Counted from the first letter of the stretch, positions 36,259-48,715 are shown. The stretch: 64,000 nucleotides of DNA from Curtobacterium sp. 9128 (GCF_900086645.1 NZ_LT576451.1:2294001-2358000), one strand, 5' to 3'. A program made the numbers and translations. The notes: generated by a model not told the origin, from the sequence alone.

Positions 36259-38745
36259 CTACGCCTCGCCGCGCGTGCCGTCGAGCGTCGCCGCGCTGCC
36301 GCCGATCGAGCCGATGACGGCCTCGAGCGGGCTCCCAGACCCGTCCCGCTTCGACAGCCAGTCCGGCAGGGTCCGCGCAGCGCCGTCCGACCCCACGGCG
36401 TGCGGGGGAGCGATGCCCGCCCACGCGACGCTGAGTCCGTCCTCGCCCTTCAGGAACGCGTGTGCCCGGACGCCCTGGGTCGCGCGGCCCTTGCCGGGGA
36501 ACTCCGACAGCGACGACACCTTGGCGCGCCCGGTGTCGGTGCCGGGCAGCGCCGACGACGACGTGGACACCGTGGCGACGACGGCATCCTCTGACGGGGC
36601 GACGGCGCCGAACCAGATGACCCGGGCGTCGGCGGCGAGGGAGACCCCCGCGACACCTCCCGCCGGGAGCCCCTGCGCCCGGACGACGGACGCACCGAAG
36701 CGCAGCAGCTGGGCGTTCGAGGTGATGAACACCAGGTCGTCGGACTCCGGCGACTGGGCGGCACCGACCACGGCGTCCCCTGGCTTCAGGCCGATGGCGA
36801 CGAACTCGGGCTTGTCCGGCCACGCCCCCGGGACGACGCGCTTCACGACGCCCTGCGCAGTGCCGATCGCCAGCGAGTGCTCGGTGGCGCCGGAGAGGTC
36901 GACGATCGCGACCACGGCCTCGGACCGGGGGATGCCGAGGTAGTCGTTCACCCGGACACCCGCGTCGAGTCGTACCGCTGCCGGTGGGACGGCCGGGACG
37001 TCGACGGGGGAAAACCGCACCATGCGTCCGGTCGAGGTCAGCGCGCCGACCTGCCCGCGCACCGTGCTGACCACGGTGGCGAGGACGGCGTCGTGCTTGG
37101 ACCGCTTCGGGACCCGCACGATGCCGAGCTCCGACGTCGGGATGTCGACGCGGATGAGCCGGCCGGTGGTGGACAGCAGCACGCGGCACGGAGAGTCCGC
37201 GACCTGCAGGTCCTCGGGGTTCACCACCGCCTTCTTGCCACCGCGGACGGGAGCGTCGGCTTCGGTCAGGAGCGTCCGCCGTGGCGTCGCGAACTTGTCC
37301 GACACCTCGGTGAGCTCGAGCGCCACCTGGGCACGGAGTCGTTCGTCGGATGCCAGCAGTTCTTCGAGCGCGGCGATCTCGCTGAGGAGCTGGTCGCGCT
37401 CGCCCTCGAGCTCGAGGCGCGAGAATTTCGTGAGGCGGCGGAGGCGGAGCTCGAGGATGTACTCGGCCTGCACCTCGGACAGGTCGAAGACGTCCTGCAG
37501 GCGGGAACGCGCGGCTTCCGAGTCGTCCGAGGACCGGATGACCTCGATGACCTCGTCGATGTCGAGGATCGCGACGAGGAGGCCCTCGACCAGGTGGAGC
37601 CGCTCGCGCCGGCGTGCAAGCCGGTACTCCGAGCGCCGCGTGACGACCGCCAGCCGGTGCTGTACGTACACGTCGAGGAGCTCACGCAGCCCGAGCGTGC
37701 GCGGCGACCCGCCGACGAGCGCGACGTTGTTGATGCCGAAGCCCTCTTCGAGCGGGGTGTGCTTGTACAGCTGCTCGAGCACGGCGGAGGCGTTGAACCC
37801 GGACTTGATGCCGATGACGAGCCGGAGCCCGTGGTTGCGGTCGGTGAGGTCGTTGACGTCGGAGATGCCGACGAGCTTCTTCGACTGGACGCCGTCCTTG
37901 ATCTTCTCGATCACGCGTTCCGGGCCGACGAGGTACGGCAGCTCGGTGACGACGAGACCGGTCTTGCGCGGGGTGAGGTTCTCGACGGCGACCTTGGCGC
38001 GCGTCCGGAACGTCCCGCGCCCCGTGGCGTAGGCATCGCGCACGCCGGAGAGCCCCACGATCGTGCCGCCGGAGGGGAGATCCGGGCCCGGCACGAACTC
38101 CATCAGCTCTTCGAGCGTGGCCTGCGGGTTCATCAGCAGGTGCTTGGCGGCCTCGACCACCTCGCCCAGGTTGTGCGGCGCCATGTTGGTGGCCATGCCG
38201 ACCGCGATGCCCGACGCGCCGTTCACGAGCAGGTTCGGGAACGCGGCCGGGAGCACACCCGGCTGCATGATCTGGTTGTCGTAGTTCGGGACGAAGTCGA
38301 CGACGTCTTCCCCGAGGCCCTCGGTCATCGCCATCGACGGCTCCGCCAGGCGCGCCTCGGTGTACCGGGCAGCGGCCGGACCGTCGTCCAGGGACCCGAA
38401 GTTGCCGTGTCCGTCCACCAGCGGCACACGCATCGTGAACGGCTGCGCCATCCGCACCAGGGCGTCGTAGATCGCGCCGTCGCCGTGCGGGTGCAGCTTG
38501 CCCATCACCTCACCGGTGACGCGGGCGCTCTTCACGTGGCCGCGGTCCGGCCGGAGGCCCATCTCGGCCATCTGGTACAGGATCCGGCGCTGCACCGGCT
38601 TCAGTCCGTCGCGGGCGTCCGGGAGCGCGCGCGAGTAGATGACGGAGTACGCGTACTCGAGGAAGGAGCCCTGCATCTCCTCGGAGACGTCGACGTCCTC
38701 GATGCGCTCACCGTCGGGCAGACCGACTGCGTCCGTGCGTGCCAT
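36259..38745 (-). CDS. parC: Type IIA DNA topoisomerase cleavage subunit (ParC/GyrA-like)
   Basis: An 828-residue DNA cleavage-rejoining subunit. The winged-helix catalytic tyrosine is Tyr128 in [13 protein letters not shown]; the quinolone-pocket region is [19 protein letters not shown]. The coiled-coil gate (residues ~370-480) and a C-terminal beta-pinwheel follow; the pinwheel lacks an obvious GyrA box (QRRGGKG), which favours ParC over GyrA. ATG 38745 follows AAAGG; the frame is open 450 nt further but runs antisense through the divergent phosphodiesterase gene. Partner of parE, with which it converges. Confidence 0.92.
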   Translation of the reverse strand: MARTDAVGLPDGERIEDVDVSEEMQGSFLEYAYSVIYSRALPDARDGLKPVQRRILYQMAEMGLRPDRGHVKSARVTGEVMGKLHPHGDGAIYDALVRMAQPFTMRVPLVDGHGNFGSLDDGPAAARYTEARLAEPSMAMTEGLGEDVVDFVPNYDNQIMQPGVLPAAFPNLLVNGASGIAVGMATNMAPHNLGEVVEAAKHLLMNPQATLEELMEFVPGPDLPSGGTIVGLSGVRDAYATGRGTFRTRAKVAVENLTPRKTGLVVTELPYLVGPERVIEKIKDGVQSKKLVGISDVNDLTDRNHGLRLVIGIKSGFNASAVLEQLYKHTPLEEGFGINNVALVGGSPRTLGLRELLDVYVQHRLAVVTRRSEYRLARRRERLHLVEGLLVAILDIDEVIEVIRSSDDSEAARSRLQDVFDLSEVQAEYILELRLRRLTKFSRLELEGERDQLLSEIAALEELLASDERLRAQVALELTEVSDKFATPRRTLLTEADAPVRGGKKAVVNPEDLQVADSPCRVLLSTTGRLIRVDIPTSELGIVRVPKRSKHDAVLATVVSTVRGQVGALTSTGRMVRFSPVDVPAVPPAAVRLDAGVRVNDYLGIPRSEAVVAIVDLSGATEHSLAIGTAQGVVKRVVPGAWPDKPEFVAIGLKPGDAVVGAAQSPESDDLVFITSNAQLLRFGASVVRAQGLPAGGVAGVSLAADARVIWFGAVAPSEDAVVATVSTSSSALPGTDTGRAKVSSLSEFPGKGRATQGVRAHAFLKGEDGLSVAWAGIAPPHAVGSDGAARTLPDWLSKRDGSGSPLEAVIGSIGGSAATLDGTRGEA

Positions 38746-38770
38746 GGGACCTTTCTGGGAGGATCGGGGG

Positions 38771-39922
38771 GTGCCCCAAAGCCTACCGACGGCCCCCGAC
38801 GACACCGCGAACCTCGCCGACGTGCTCCCGAGTTGCCTGGTGGCGCTCGGTGCGGTCGACGACGCATGGGTGCGTGAGCACGGACTGGAGGCCCGGATCA
38901 CCCTCCGCCCCGCCCGTTCCGCGGTCGTCGTCCTGGTGGACGGTCTGGGCGCCGGTGCGCTCGGCGCGCGTGCCGGGCACGCCCGGTTCCTGGCGGCCTC
39001 CCGGAAGCGCCTGCGGAGCGGGTTCCCCACGACGACCGCAGCCGCGCTGTCGACCCTGACGACCGGTCGGTCTCCCGGCACGCACGGCGTCGTCGGGTAC
39101 AGCGGGTGGAACCCTGACACCGAGGTGGTCATGAACATGCTCGGCGGGTGGGACGACGAGGTCCCGGCCGGCTGGCTCCGGTCGTCGACCCTCTTCACCG
39201 CGGCGTCCGAGGTCGGCGTGGACCCCGTCGTCGTCGGCCCAGCGCGCTACCGGTCGTCCGGGATGACGGCGAACGTGCTCGGCGGCGCGCGCTACGTCCC
39301 CGCCGACACGATCGCCCAGCGCGTCGACGCCGCGATCGAGGAGACCCTCGTCGGCAGGTCGCTCGTGTACCTCTACGTCCCGGAGCTCGACTCGATCGCC
39401 CACAAGCACGGGTGGCAGTCCGATCGATGGACCGCGTCGCTCGAGGCACTCGACGGGGAACTCGCACGACTGGACGCACGCGTCGCGGCGGACGTCGGCG
39501 TCGTCGTCACCGCGGACCACGGCATCCTCGACGTGCCGGAGGAGTCGAACATCGCGATCGACCCCGACCTGCTCGTGGACGTCGTCGGCGTCGCAGGGGA
39601 CCCCCGCTGCCGGCAGCTCACCGTGGCGCCCGGCACCGACGTGTCGGCCCTCGTCGAGGCCTGGCGCACGAAGTACGGCAAGCGGGCGTACGTGGCCAGC
39701 AAGGACGAGGCGATCGCGGCGAACTGGTTCGGCGCCGTCGCCGACGAGGTCCGGCCGAGGGTCGGCGACGTGGTCGTCGTCGCACGCGGCTCCTGGGCGT
39801 TCAACGACGACCGCGAGCTCGACCCGCGGAAGGACCCGAAGCGGATGATCGGCCAGCACGGCGCGCTCACCGATGACGAGGTCGGCGTACCCCTGCGCCT
39901 CGCAGGGGCCTTCGCGACCTGA
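38771..39922 (+). CDS. Alkaline phosphatase superfamily nucleotide pyrophosphatase/phosphodiesterase
   Basis: A 383-residue protein of the type I phosphodiesterase/nucleotide pyrophosphatase family. Two-metal site motifs: [13 protein letters not shown], the nucleophile Thr in [31 protein letters not shown], and [22 protein letters not shown] is typical. No signal peptide is seen, so it is likely cytoplasmic. GTG 38771 lies behind GGGAGG and fits the family N terminus ([17 protein letters not shown]). Substrate unknown. Divergent from parC with 25 nt between starts. Confidence 0.9.
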   Translation: MPQSLPTAPDDTANLADVLPSCLVALGAVDDAWVREHGLEARITLRPARSAVVVLVDGLGAGALGARAGHARFLAASRKRLRSGFPTTTAAALSTLTTGRSPGTHGVVGYSGWNPDTEVVMNMLGGWDDEVPAGWLRSSTLFTAASEVGVDPVVVGPARYRSSGMTANVLGGARYVPADTIAQRVDAAIEETLVGRSLVYLYVPELDSIAHKHGWQSDRWTASLEALDGELARLDARVAADVGVVVTADHGILDVPEESNIAIDPDLLVDVVGVAGDPRCRQLTVAPGTDVSALVEAWRTKYGKRAYVASKDEAIAANWFGAVADEVRPRVGDVVVVARGSWAFNDDRELDPRKDPKRMIGQHGALTDDEVGVPLRLAGAFAT

Positions 39923-39936
39923 CGGATCCGTGCTGC

Positions 39937-41364
39937 TCAGGTTGTGTGAGCCGGTGAACCCTTCGTGCCGGTGAGGACGACATCTGCGGCTCCGCTGAAA
40001 TCCGCGCCGTCGACGCGCGCACCGGTCAGGTCGGCACCTTCCAGGTCCGCATCGGACAAGTTCGCCCCCACGAGGATCGCGTTCCTGAACGACGCAGATC
40101 GCAAATCAGCGCGCTTGAGGTCCGCTCCGGTGAGGTCGCAGTCGTCGAAGTTCGCACTGCGCAATCGTGCGTCGACGAAATTGGCCAGAGGAGCCGAGGC
40201 TCCGCTGAACCTCGCGCCTTCCGCGTCGACGTCGCGGAGGTCCGCAGGGCACAACGGTGCGCCGCCTGCATCGCGGACGACCGCTCCGTCCTCGTCAACG
40301 AGTGGGACAAGCCTGGCCGAAGTGAAGTCGGCTCCGGTCAGGGTGGACCGACGCAGACCGATCCCATCGAGCACCGCTTCCGAGAAGTCAGCGGCGTCGA
40401 GTTCCGATCCGGACAGATCCATCCTCGCGATCGATCCGTCCTCCCGGAGGATGGCGTCCATGTGGGCCGAAGCGAAGACCGAACCCCTTGCCCAGAACAC
40501 CACCGGGGTCTTGGACATCCACATGCTGTTGCGAGCGTTCAGCTCGTGGGCGAGCACCGGTTGGGTGGTGTCGAGATCGATGGTCGCCGAGGTTGCGTTT
40601 GCTTTCGTCAGGACCAGGTACTCGATCGTCGTGTCACTGATCTGGGCGTGACGGAGATCGGCCTGGAACATGTGCACCCACTTGAAGGCGGACCGCCAGA
40701 TGTACGTCCTTGTGAGGACCGCGTCGTCGAGGTTCACGGTGTTGGCTCGCACAGAGTGGAGCTGCGAGCCGGGCAACCGCGCTGAGCTGAGGTCGAGCAC
40801 GGGCTTGGGGAGTAGGACCGAAAGCTTGCTGACAACGACGACGGCGGCTCGGACATCGGTCGGCGCTCGCTCGGTTTCCGGCGAGGTGATCGGTTCGGGC
40901 TGCCCTCCGTCCGTGCGCGCTCGCAACCACGCGGTCAGGACATCGACAATGGTCTCGCGATCGCGCTCTGAGTCGCGGGCGATGCGTTCCAACGCGTAGA
41001 GCCCTCCGAGACGCACTGCCATCGCATCGGACCCGAGTTGCGCAACGGCCTCGGTGTACCGATCCGTGAGGTTTGCGTCGCGATCCAGATCATGGTTGGC
41101 GCGTGCGATGTCGTCGCGTCGCTTTGTGAAGAGCAAACCGACGACAGCGATGAATCCACCGATCGTCCAGAGCACCGACTGCCGTGCGTCCTGGAGAGCT
41201 TGGACCCTCTCGACGGGCTCGAGGTCTCCCGTTGCGTCGCGGTCCACCCACCAGCCCGGAACGATCAGTACGGCACTGATGGCGATGCTCAAGAACACCA
41301 TGACGGCAAACGGCCACCAGTAGTTCGAGAACGCCCAACGCGCCGGACGCGCGACTCGACCCAC
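39937..41364 (-). CDS. Pentapeptide-repeat membrane protein
   Basis: A 475-residue protein. Two membrane helices (WWPFAVMVFLSIAISAVLIV at ~residues 16-38 and SVLWTIGGFIAVVGLLFT at ~65-85) precede a soluble helical segment, then (from ~190) pentapeptide repeats A(D/N)(L/F)xx, densest at the C terminus (AVLDGIGLRRSTLTGADF; GANLSDADLEGADL), forming a right-handed quadrilateral helix. The GTG 41364 start lies 8 nt after the sepH stop, so the gene may be co-transcribed with sepH. Codon use is noticeably less GC-biased than in neighbours (many TTG, GAA, CAT-type triplets), suggesting acquisition by transfer. Function unknown; some pentapeptide proteins shield topoisomerases, but these are soluble. 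Confidence 0.8.
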   Translation of the reverse strand: MGRVARPARWAFSNYWWPFAVMVFLSIAISAVLIVPGWWVDRDATGDLEPVERVQALQDARQSVLWTIGGFIAVVGLLFTKRRDDIARANHDLDRDANLTDRYTEAVAQLGSDAMAVRLGGLYALERIARDSERDRETIVDVLTAWLRARTDGGQPEPITSPETERAPTDVRAAVVVVSKLSVLLPKPVLDLSSARLPGSQLHSVRANTVNLDDAVLTRTYIWRSAFKWVHMFQADLRHAQISDTTIEYLVLTKANATSATIDLDTTQPVLAHELNARNSMWMSKTPVVFWARGSVFASAHMDAILREDGSIARMDLSGSELDAADFSEAVLDGIGLRRSTLTGADFTSARLVPLVDEDGAVVRDAGGAPLCPADLRDVDAEGARFSGASAPLANFVDARLRSANFDDCDLTGADLKRADLRSASFRNAILVGANLSDADLEGADLTGARVDGADFSGAADVVLTGTKGSPAHTT

Positions 41365-41372
41365 GACGCCGA

Positions 41373-42398
41373 TCAGGCCATGTCGTCGTCGGGGCGGGTG
41401 CCGAACACGATCTCGTCCCAGCTGGGCATCGATCGGCGGTTGCGCTTCTTGCGCTCCTGCCGTCCCTCCGACTCCGGTGCCGACGACGGACGCTGGTCCG
41501 CCTGCGGTGCGGTGTCCGACTGGTCCTCGAAGCCCTGCAACGGGATGTCGACGACGCTGATCGACCCGCGCGACTCGTCCTGCTGCTGGTCGGCGAGTGA
41601 CACGGACTCGCGCTCCCCGCGGCGACGGCGGAGCGCCTCGAGCAGGTCGGCGGTCTCGTTGCCCGGCGCGCGTTCCTCGATCTGGGCCGCACCGATGCGG
41701 GGGAGCGGCGCCCGGAGCGGGGCGCGCTCGGCGACCTCCGGGTTCGTGACGTCCTCGTCCGGCTCGTCGACGCGGAACGCGCCGGAGTCGAACCGGGTGC
41801 CGTCGGTGTCCTGCTGGTCGAACTCGACGGCGCGGAGCCGCGGTGCGAGCCCCTCGTCCTCGGTGTGCGACAGTCGGTGCGCGTCGCCGTTGTCCGGCGT
41901 CAGCGTCGAGGTCTTCGGGTCGAAGTGCCACTGGGCGTCGTGCTCGACCTCGGCAGCGGTGTAGCGGACCTGCACCTGCCAGCCGTTCTCGGCGTGCTTC
42001 CAGCTCGACCACGCGACCCCGGCGGCGTCGCCCGACTCGAGCCTGGCGGTGATCGCCTCGCCGAAGGTGTCCGGGGTGGTGTCGTCGACCGGCGTGACCG
42101 GGACGCGGTGCGCGGCATCGAGGATGAACGCGCGCTCCGCGAGGACGGGTCCCTCGAAGCGGCGGACGTACTCGACGTCGACGTCGAGCGCTGCGGCGAC
42201 CTCTGCTGCGTCGGCACCACCGCGGATGCGGGCCTGGACGTCCTTCGGGGACACGCGCTTCTGCGGCATGCCGTCCGGGTTCGCCTGCCGGACCTGCCCC
42301 GCCAGCGACGAGGTGACGGGCAACCGGAACTCGCTGCCGCCATCGGTCGCGAGCAGGAGTGCCCCGGATTCCACCCCGATGACTCTCACGTCTTGCAT
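41373..42398 (-). CDS. sepH: Septation protein SepH
   Basis: A 341-residue SepH (formerly DUF3071), an actinobacterial cell-division protein that binds FtsZ and stimulates its assembly. The N-terminal ~70 residues match the family start (DVRVIGVESGALLLATDGG; FRLPVTSSLAGQVRQANPDG). A helix-turn-helix-like segment follows: SPKDVQARIRGGADAAEVAAALDVDVEYVRRFEGPVLAER. The C-terminal half is disordered, basic and acidic by turns, ending in SMPSWDEIVFGTRPDDD, a conserved tail motif. ATG 42398 is behind GGAAGG; the open frame upstream to 42572 has no support. The pentapeptide gene follows. Confidence 0.93.
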   Translation of the reverse strand: MQDVRVIGVESGALLLATDGGSEFRLPVTSSLAGQVRQANPDGMPQKRVSPKDVQARIRGGADAAEVAAALDVDVEYVRRFEGPVLAERAFILDAAHRVPVTPVDDTTPDTFGEAITARLESGDAAGVAWSSWKHAENGWQVQVRYTAAEVEHDAQWHFDPKTSTLTPDNGDAHRLSHTEDEGLAPRLRAVEFDQQDTDGTRFDSGAFRVDEPDEDVTNPEVAERAPLRAPLPRIGAAQIEERAPGNETADLLEALRRRRGERESVSLADQQQDESRGSISVVDIPLQGFEDQSDTAPQADQRPSSAPESEGRQERKKRNRRSMPSWDEIVFGTRPDDDMA

Positions 42399-42594
42399 GG
42401 TTCCGCCTTCCCAGCGTCGCGTACGGTCGTGCCTCGTACCCGGGAAGTATGCAGCGCGTCGGACCGGATTCCGGGGAGGCGCGCGCCGCGCGCCGTCATC
42501 GGATCGTGGATGTTGCCGAGCGTTTCGTGGCCGACGGGAATGGATCGGGCCAACGCCTGGTTGCACGGGCACGACGAGCCACCCGACGTTCAGT

Positions 42595-42623
42595 TTGCAT
42601 CAGGGCGGCGCGTGTTGGATACT
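42595..42623 (+). promoter_or_regulatory. Canonical sigma-70-type promoter of the DUF4193 gene
   Basis: TTGCAT, 17-nt spacer, GATACT; the ATG lies about 50 nt further. One of few places in the window with a recognisable -35/-10 pair. Confidence 0.6.
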
Positions 42624-42673
42624 GTCGCCGCCGATCTCCGGCGACGACCTCTCGATACGAGAAATGGATGGGC

Positions 42674-42973
42674 ATGGCCACCGATTACGACGCCCCCCGG
42701 AAGACCGACGACAATTCCGACTCGGAGTCGATCGAGGCCCTCAAGGAGCGCGTGCCCGACAAGATGTCGGGGGTCGTCGATGATGATTCCGACAACCCGG
42801 GCAGCTTCGAGCTGGCCGGTCAGGACCTCAGCGACGTCGACCTCGACGTCGTCGTGCTCCCCCCGCAGGTCGACGAGTTCACGTGCGTGGAGTGCTTCCT
42901 CGTGAAGCACCGCTCGCAGCTCGACCACGAGTCGAAGCTCGGCCCGGTCTGTGCGGAGTGCGCGGCGCTCTAG
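42674..42973 (+). CDS. DUF4193 zinc-ribbon-like protein
   Basis: A 99-residue acidic protein of the actinobacterial DUF4193 family. The first ~65 residues are Asp/Glu/Ser-rich and disordered (TDYDAPRKTDDNSDSES). The end carries FTCVECFLVKHRSQL and GPVCAECAAL, two Cys-x2-Cys pairs that should bind one zinc ion. Function unknown; the family is conserved next to sepH/dut in many actinobacteria. ATG 42674 was chosen, 6 nt after an alternative ATG at 42668. Confidence 0.9.
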   Translation: MATDYDAPRKTDDNSDSESIEALKERVPDKMSGVVDDDSDNPGSFELAGQDLSDVDLDVVVLPPQVDEFTCVECFLVKHRSQLDHESKLGPVCAECAAL

Positions 42974-42989
42974 GCACACGCAGATGAGG

Positions 42990-43021
42990 ACGGCCCGCAT
43001 CCCCGAGGGGATGCGGGCCGT
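42990..43021 (+). terminator. Hairpin terminator after DUF4193
   Basis: 14-bp stem CGGCCCGCATCCCC/complement with minimal loop, flanked by A and TT, 17 nt after the stop. Confidence 0.65.
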
Positions 43022-43054
43022 TCGACGTCTGCGGGGCGGCCTCGCCCCGCGAGA

Positions 43055-43265
43055 GCGCAGATGCGGCGACGCGGGGTGGGGCCAGAGCGGCACTTCTGCG
43101 CACTCGATCCGGCGGACTGGCCGCCGGACGTGCGGGCCGCGGGACGGGAGGTGCGTGGCGGGCCGGCACCGTGCCTCCAGTCCGGTGGCGGCGGCAGGTC
43201 GAGTGCGCAGACATGGTGACGCGGGGTGGGAACGGGGGCCCGTTTCTGCGCACTCGATCGGGCGG
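43055..43265. repeat. Pair of ~60-bp direct repeats flanking a GGAGG-type palindrome
   Basis: Copies at 43055-43115 and 43205-43265 share GCGCAGA...GACGCGGGGTGGG...TTCTGCGCACTCGATC(C/G)GGCGG; each has self-complementary ends (GCGCAGA / TCTGCGC). Between them lies a degenerate GGAGGC-family palindrome (about 43142-43182). No gene in this interval. Confidence 0.6.
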
Positions 43266-43272
43266 GCGCGTC

Positions 43273-43704
43273 TCAGGACTGCAGTGCGGCGGCGACCTTC
43301 TGCGGGTTCCGCACGCTGACGAGCCAGTACGGCGTGGGGTCGGCGTCGTCCAGGACCTCGACCTTGACGACGCCCTTCACGTAGCCGCGGAAGAGCGTCC
43401 AGGCACGCGCGTCGAGCTTCGGGCCGCGCTGCGTCGTCGCCTCGGCACCGGTGTAGCCGCCGACCTCGCCGACGAGCGTGCGGGGCAGGTGTGCGCGTCC
43501 TGCCCGGAACTCGGTCTCCGTCACCTCGATCACGGGTGCGAGGACCCACAGGAGCACCAGGACGGCGATCTCCATGCACGCCGCGACGATGATGCCCGTC
43601 GCGATGTTGATCGGCAGGAAGACGAGCAGGCTCGCCGGGATGACGAGCGCCGTCGCCAGGTACAGGATCGGTGGCGCCCAGAGGCGCTCGCGGTACAGGG
43701 TCAC
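43273..43704 (-). CDS. DUF3093 family membrane protein
   Basis: A 143-residue actinobacterial DUF3093 protein. Two hydrophobic helices (LYLATALVIPASLLVFLPI, ~residues 14-33, and IVAACMEIAVLVLLWVLAPV, ~39-58) are followed by a cytoplasmic or extracellular domain with FRAGRAHLPRTLVGEVGGY and PYWLVSVRNPQKVAAAL, both typical. The family's role is unknown. GTG 43704 start; no convincing ribosome site. It is divergent from dut, a conserved neighbourhood in actinobacteria. Confidence 0.9.
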   Translation of the reverse strand: MTLYRERLWAPPILYLATALVIPASLLVFLPINIATGIIVAACMEIAVLVLLWVLAPVIEVTETEFRAGRAHLPRTLVGEVGGYTGAEATTQRGPKLDARAWTLFRGYVKGVVKVEVLDDADPTPYWLVSVRNPQKVAAALQS

Positions 43705-43757
43705 GACCCCATTCGATCACGACTCGGGGCAGGTCACGGAACGGTCACGGTCTGCAC

Positions 43758-43763
43758 TACCCT
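43758..43763 (+). promoter_or_regulatory. Candidate -10 box of a leaderless promoter (dut)
   Basis: TACCCT, 6 nt before the GTG at 43770. Confidence 0.55.
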
Positions 43764-43769
43764 CGACAC

Positions 43770-44234
43770 GTGACCGAACCAGTCGACGTGCTCTGGACCG
43801 GGGAGAACGCTCCCGGCTACGCCCACCCCGGTGATGCCGGTGCCGACCTCGTCTCGACCGAGGCGTTCGTGCTCGCGCCGGGCGAGCGACGCCTCGTGCC
43901 GACGGGGCTCTCGATCGCACTGCCTGAGGGGTACGCGGCGTTCGTCGTCCCGCGCAGTGGTCTCGCGGCGAAGCACGGCATCACCATCGTGAACTCGCCG
44001 GGGACCGTCGACTCGGGGTACCGCGGCGAGATCAAGGTCTCCCTGCTCAACACCGACGTCGCCGAGCCGTACGAGGTGCACGTCGGCGACCGCATCGCCC
44101 AGATGATCGTGATGCCCGTGCCGCGCGTGACGTTCTCGCGGGTGGACGAGCTCCCGGACAGCGTCCGTGGCCAGGGCGGCTTCGGCTCGTCGGGCTACGG
44201 TGTCACGAACCAGCAGGAAGGAACGCGAGCATGA
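43770..44234 (+). CDS. dut: dUTP diphosphatase
   Basis: A 154-residue trimeric dUTPase hydrolysing dUTP to dUMP, keeping uracil out of DNA. All five family motifs are visible: AHPGDAGADL, PRSGLAAKHGI, NSPGTVDSGYRGEIKVSLLN, GDRIAQMIVMPV and the C-terminal Gly-rich RGQGGFGSSG lid. The start is GTG 43770, 6 nt after a TANNNT box. The DUF3710 gene overlaps its stop by 4 nt, so dut-DUF3710-DUF3159 form one operon as in many actinobacteria. Confidence 0.96.
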   Translation: MTEPVDVLWTGENAPGYAHPGDAGADLVSTEAFVLAPGERRLVPTGLSIALPEGYAAFVVPRSGLAAKHGITIVNSPGTVDSGYRGEIKVSLLNTDVAEPYEVHVGDRIAQMIVMPVPRVTFSRVDELPDSVRGQGGFGSSGYGVTNQQEGTRA

Positions 44235-44953
44235 GGATCGGCCGACGCAAGCGCGACGAGGTCGAGGTGGCCGCAGAGGTCGCCGCCGACGTCGAGGTCG
44301 CTGAGACGACACCCGAGGTCGAGCTCGCCGACGAGGCGGACTCGGGACTCGACGAGGTCGCGGAGTTCGCCCCGACGGGCAAGTCCGCTCCCGACGACCG
44401 CGAGGAAGCGGGTCCGCTCGACGAGACCGAGGCGAACCCGGTCCGGCCGTACGTGGACCTCGGCGGCGTGAAGATCCTGCCGCGCGAGGGCCTGCACCTC
44501 CGGCTCGAGGTCGAGGAGGGCTCGCAGCGCGTCGTCGCCGTCGGGCTCGACTACGACGAGTCCACGCTCCAGGTCCAGCCGTTCGCCGCGCCGCGGTCGA
44601 CCGGTCTCTGGCACGAGATCCGCGCGCAGATCGCCGAGCAGATCGAGCGCCAGGGCGGCTCCGTGACCGAGGTCGACGGGCCCTTCGGTCCCGAGCTGCG
44701 CGCATCGGTGCCCGTCGTGGTGGACGGTGACGGCGGTGCCGCCGGCGCTCGTCCTGCGCGGTTCATCGGCGTCGACGGCCCCCGCTGGTTCCTCCGCGGC
44801 GTGATCGCGGGCAAGGCCGCTGAGCAGCCGGACGATGCCGAGGAGATCGAGGACCTGTTCCGCAGCGTCGTGGTGGTCCGCGGCACCACGCCGATGCCGC
44901 CGCGTGACCTGATCCCGCTGCACATGCCGAAGTCGACGCAGTCGGCCATCTGA
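44231..44953 (+). CDS. DUF3710 family protein
   Basis: A 240-residue cytoplasmic protein of the actinobacterial DUF3710 family. An acidic, low-complexity N terminus (~residues 10-60) precedes the conserved core: RPYVDLGGVKILPREGLHLR, TGLWHEIRAQIAEQIERQGG, VDGPFGPELRA and the ending PMPPRDLIPLHMPKS. Function unknown. ATG 44231 overlaps the dut stop (ATGA) with AGGAAGG upstream. Confidence 0.92.
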   Translation: MRIGRRKRDEVEVAAEVAADVEVAETTPEVELADEADSGLDEVAEFAPTGKSAPDDREEAGPLDETEANPVRPYVDLGGVKILPREGLHLRLEVEEGSQRVVAVGLDYDESTLQVQPFAAPRSTGLWHEIRAQIAEQIERQGGSVTEVDGPFGPELRASVPVVVDGDGGAAGARPARFIGVDGPRWFLRGVIAGKAAEQPDDAEEIEDLFRSVVVVRGTTPMPPRDLIPLHMPKSTQSAI

Positions 44954-44965
44954 TCCGGAGCACCG

Positions 44966-45736
44966 TTGCCCGAGCAGCACGACGACCGTGACGACCGCTT
45001 CGCTGACGAGCGCGAGCAACCCCTGTCGCTGAACGCCCAGCTCCGCGACGCCGTCCGGAACGCCGGCATCGCGAAGGTGGCTCCCGGTGAGGCACCGTCC
45101 GGCAGGGCACTGATCGGCGCCGTCGGCGGTACCAGGGGGCTCGCGGAATCGGTGCTGCCCGGGTTCGCGTTCCTCGTCGTGTACGCGATCACGAAGGAAC
45201 TCGTCCCGAGCGTCGTGATCCCGGTGGTCGTCGGGCTCGTGTTCGTCGTCCTCCGACTGCTGCAGCGGCAGTCCCTCGCGATGTCGTTCGCCGGGATCCT
45301 CGGCGTCGCCGTCTCCGCCGGCCTCGCGCTCATCACGGGCAAGGCCGAGAGCAACTTCATCCCCGGGATCATCATCAACCTGGTCTGCCTGCTGGTGCTC
45401 CTCGTGACGCTGGCGATCCGGCGTCCGCTGATCGGGCTGATCGTCGGGCTGCTCGCGCAGGGCGAGGACGGCGGTCCGATGGACTGGCGAGCCGACGCCG
45501 CCAAGCGCCGGGTGCTCACCGTCGCCACGTGGATGTGGGTGGGGCTCTTCGCGCTCCGACTGGTCATCGAGATCCCGCTGTACCTCGCCGCACAGGTGGA
45601 ACTCCTCGCGGCGATCAAGCTCATCACGGGTGTCCCGCTCTACGCCGCACTGCTCTGGGTGACGTGGCTGCTCGTCCGGACGGTCTTCCGGCACGACCGG
45701 CGTGACCAGCACGACGACGACGCGGCCACGGTGTAG
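44966..45736 (+). CDS. DUF3159 family membrane protein
   Basis: A 256-residue membrane protein of the DUF3159 family with about five to six helices (around residues 65-80, 85-103, 108-125, 133-153, 190-212 and 220-243). LIGAVGGTRGLAESVLPGFAF is the conserved opening and MDWRADAAKRRVLTVATWMWVG the conserved centre. Starts at TTG 44966 after CCGGAG. Role unknown; resembles members of a septation protein A-like (IspZ/YciB-type) clan. Third gene of the dut operon. The aconitase operator/promoter begins at its stop. Confidence 0.88.
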   Translation: MPEQHDDRDDRFADEREQPLSLNAQLRDAVRNAGIAKVAPGEAPSGRALIGAVGGTRGLAESVLPGFAFLVVYAITKELVPSVVIPVVVGLVFVVLRLLQRQSLAMSFAGILGVAVSAGLALITGKAESNFIPGIIINLVCLLVLLVTLAIRRPLIGLIVGLLAQGEDGGPMDWRADAAKRRVLTVATWMWVGLFALRLVIEIPLYLAAQVELLAAIKLITGVPLYAALLWVTWLLVRTVFRHDRRDQHDDDAATV

Positions 45737-45757
45737 AGTTATCTCGACATCGAGATA
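45734..45757 (+). promoter_or_regulatory. Promoter-proximal palindromic operator upstream of aconitase
   Basis: TAGAGT (45734-45739) is directly followed by TATCTCGACATCGAGATA, 16 of 18 positions symmetric (45740-45757). A dimeric repressor (MarR-type proteins use such TATCTxGA-type dyads) bound here would cover the transcription start. The regulator gene is not in the window. The dyad begins right behind the DUF3159 stop. Confidence 0.6.
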
Positions 45758-45864
45758 GTTTTCCCCGGGGCACCGCAGCGTCGGGGGTTTAGGTTTGCCT
45801 TGCTGGTGGGACGGTCCACGGCCCGCGAGGATGAGGGCAAACCGATCAGTAGGGAGGCGGCACG

Positions 45865-48681
<2,817 letters not shown>

Positions 48682-48715
48682 GCGACGTGACCACAGGTCG
48701 CTGACGCGACCACAC

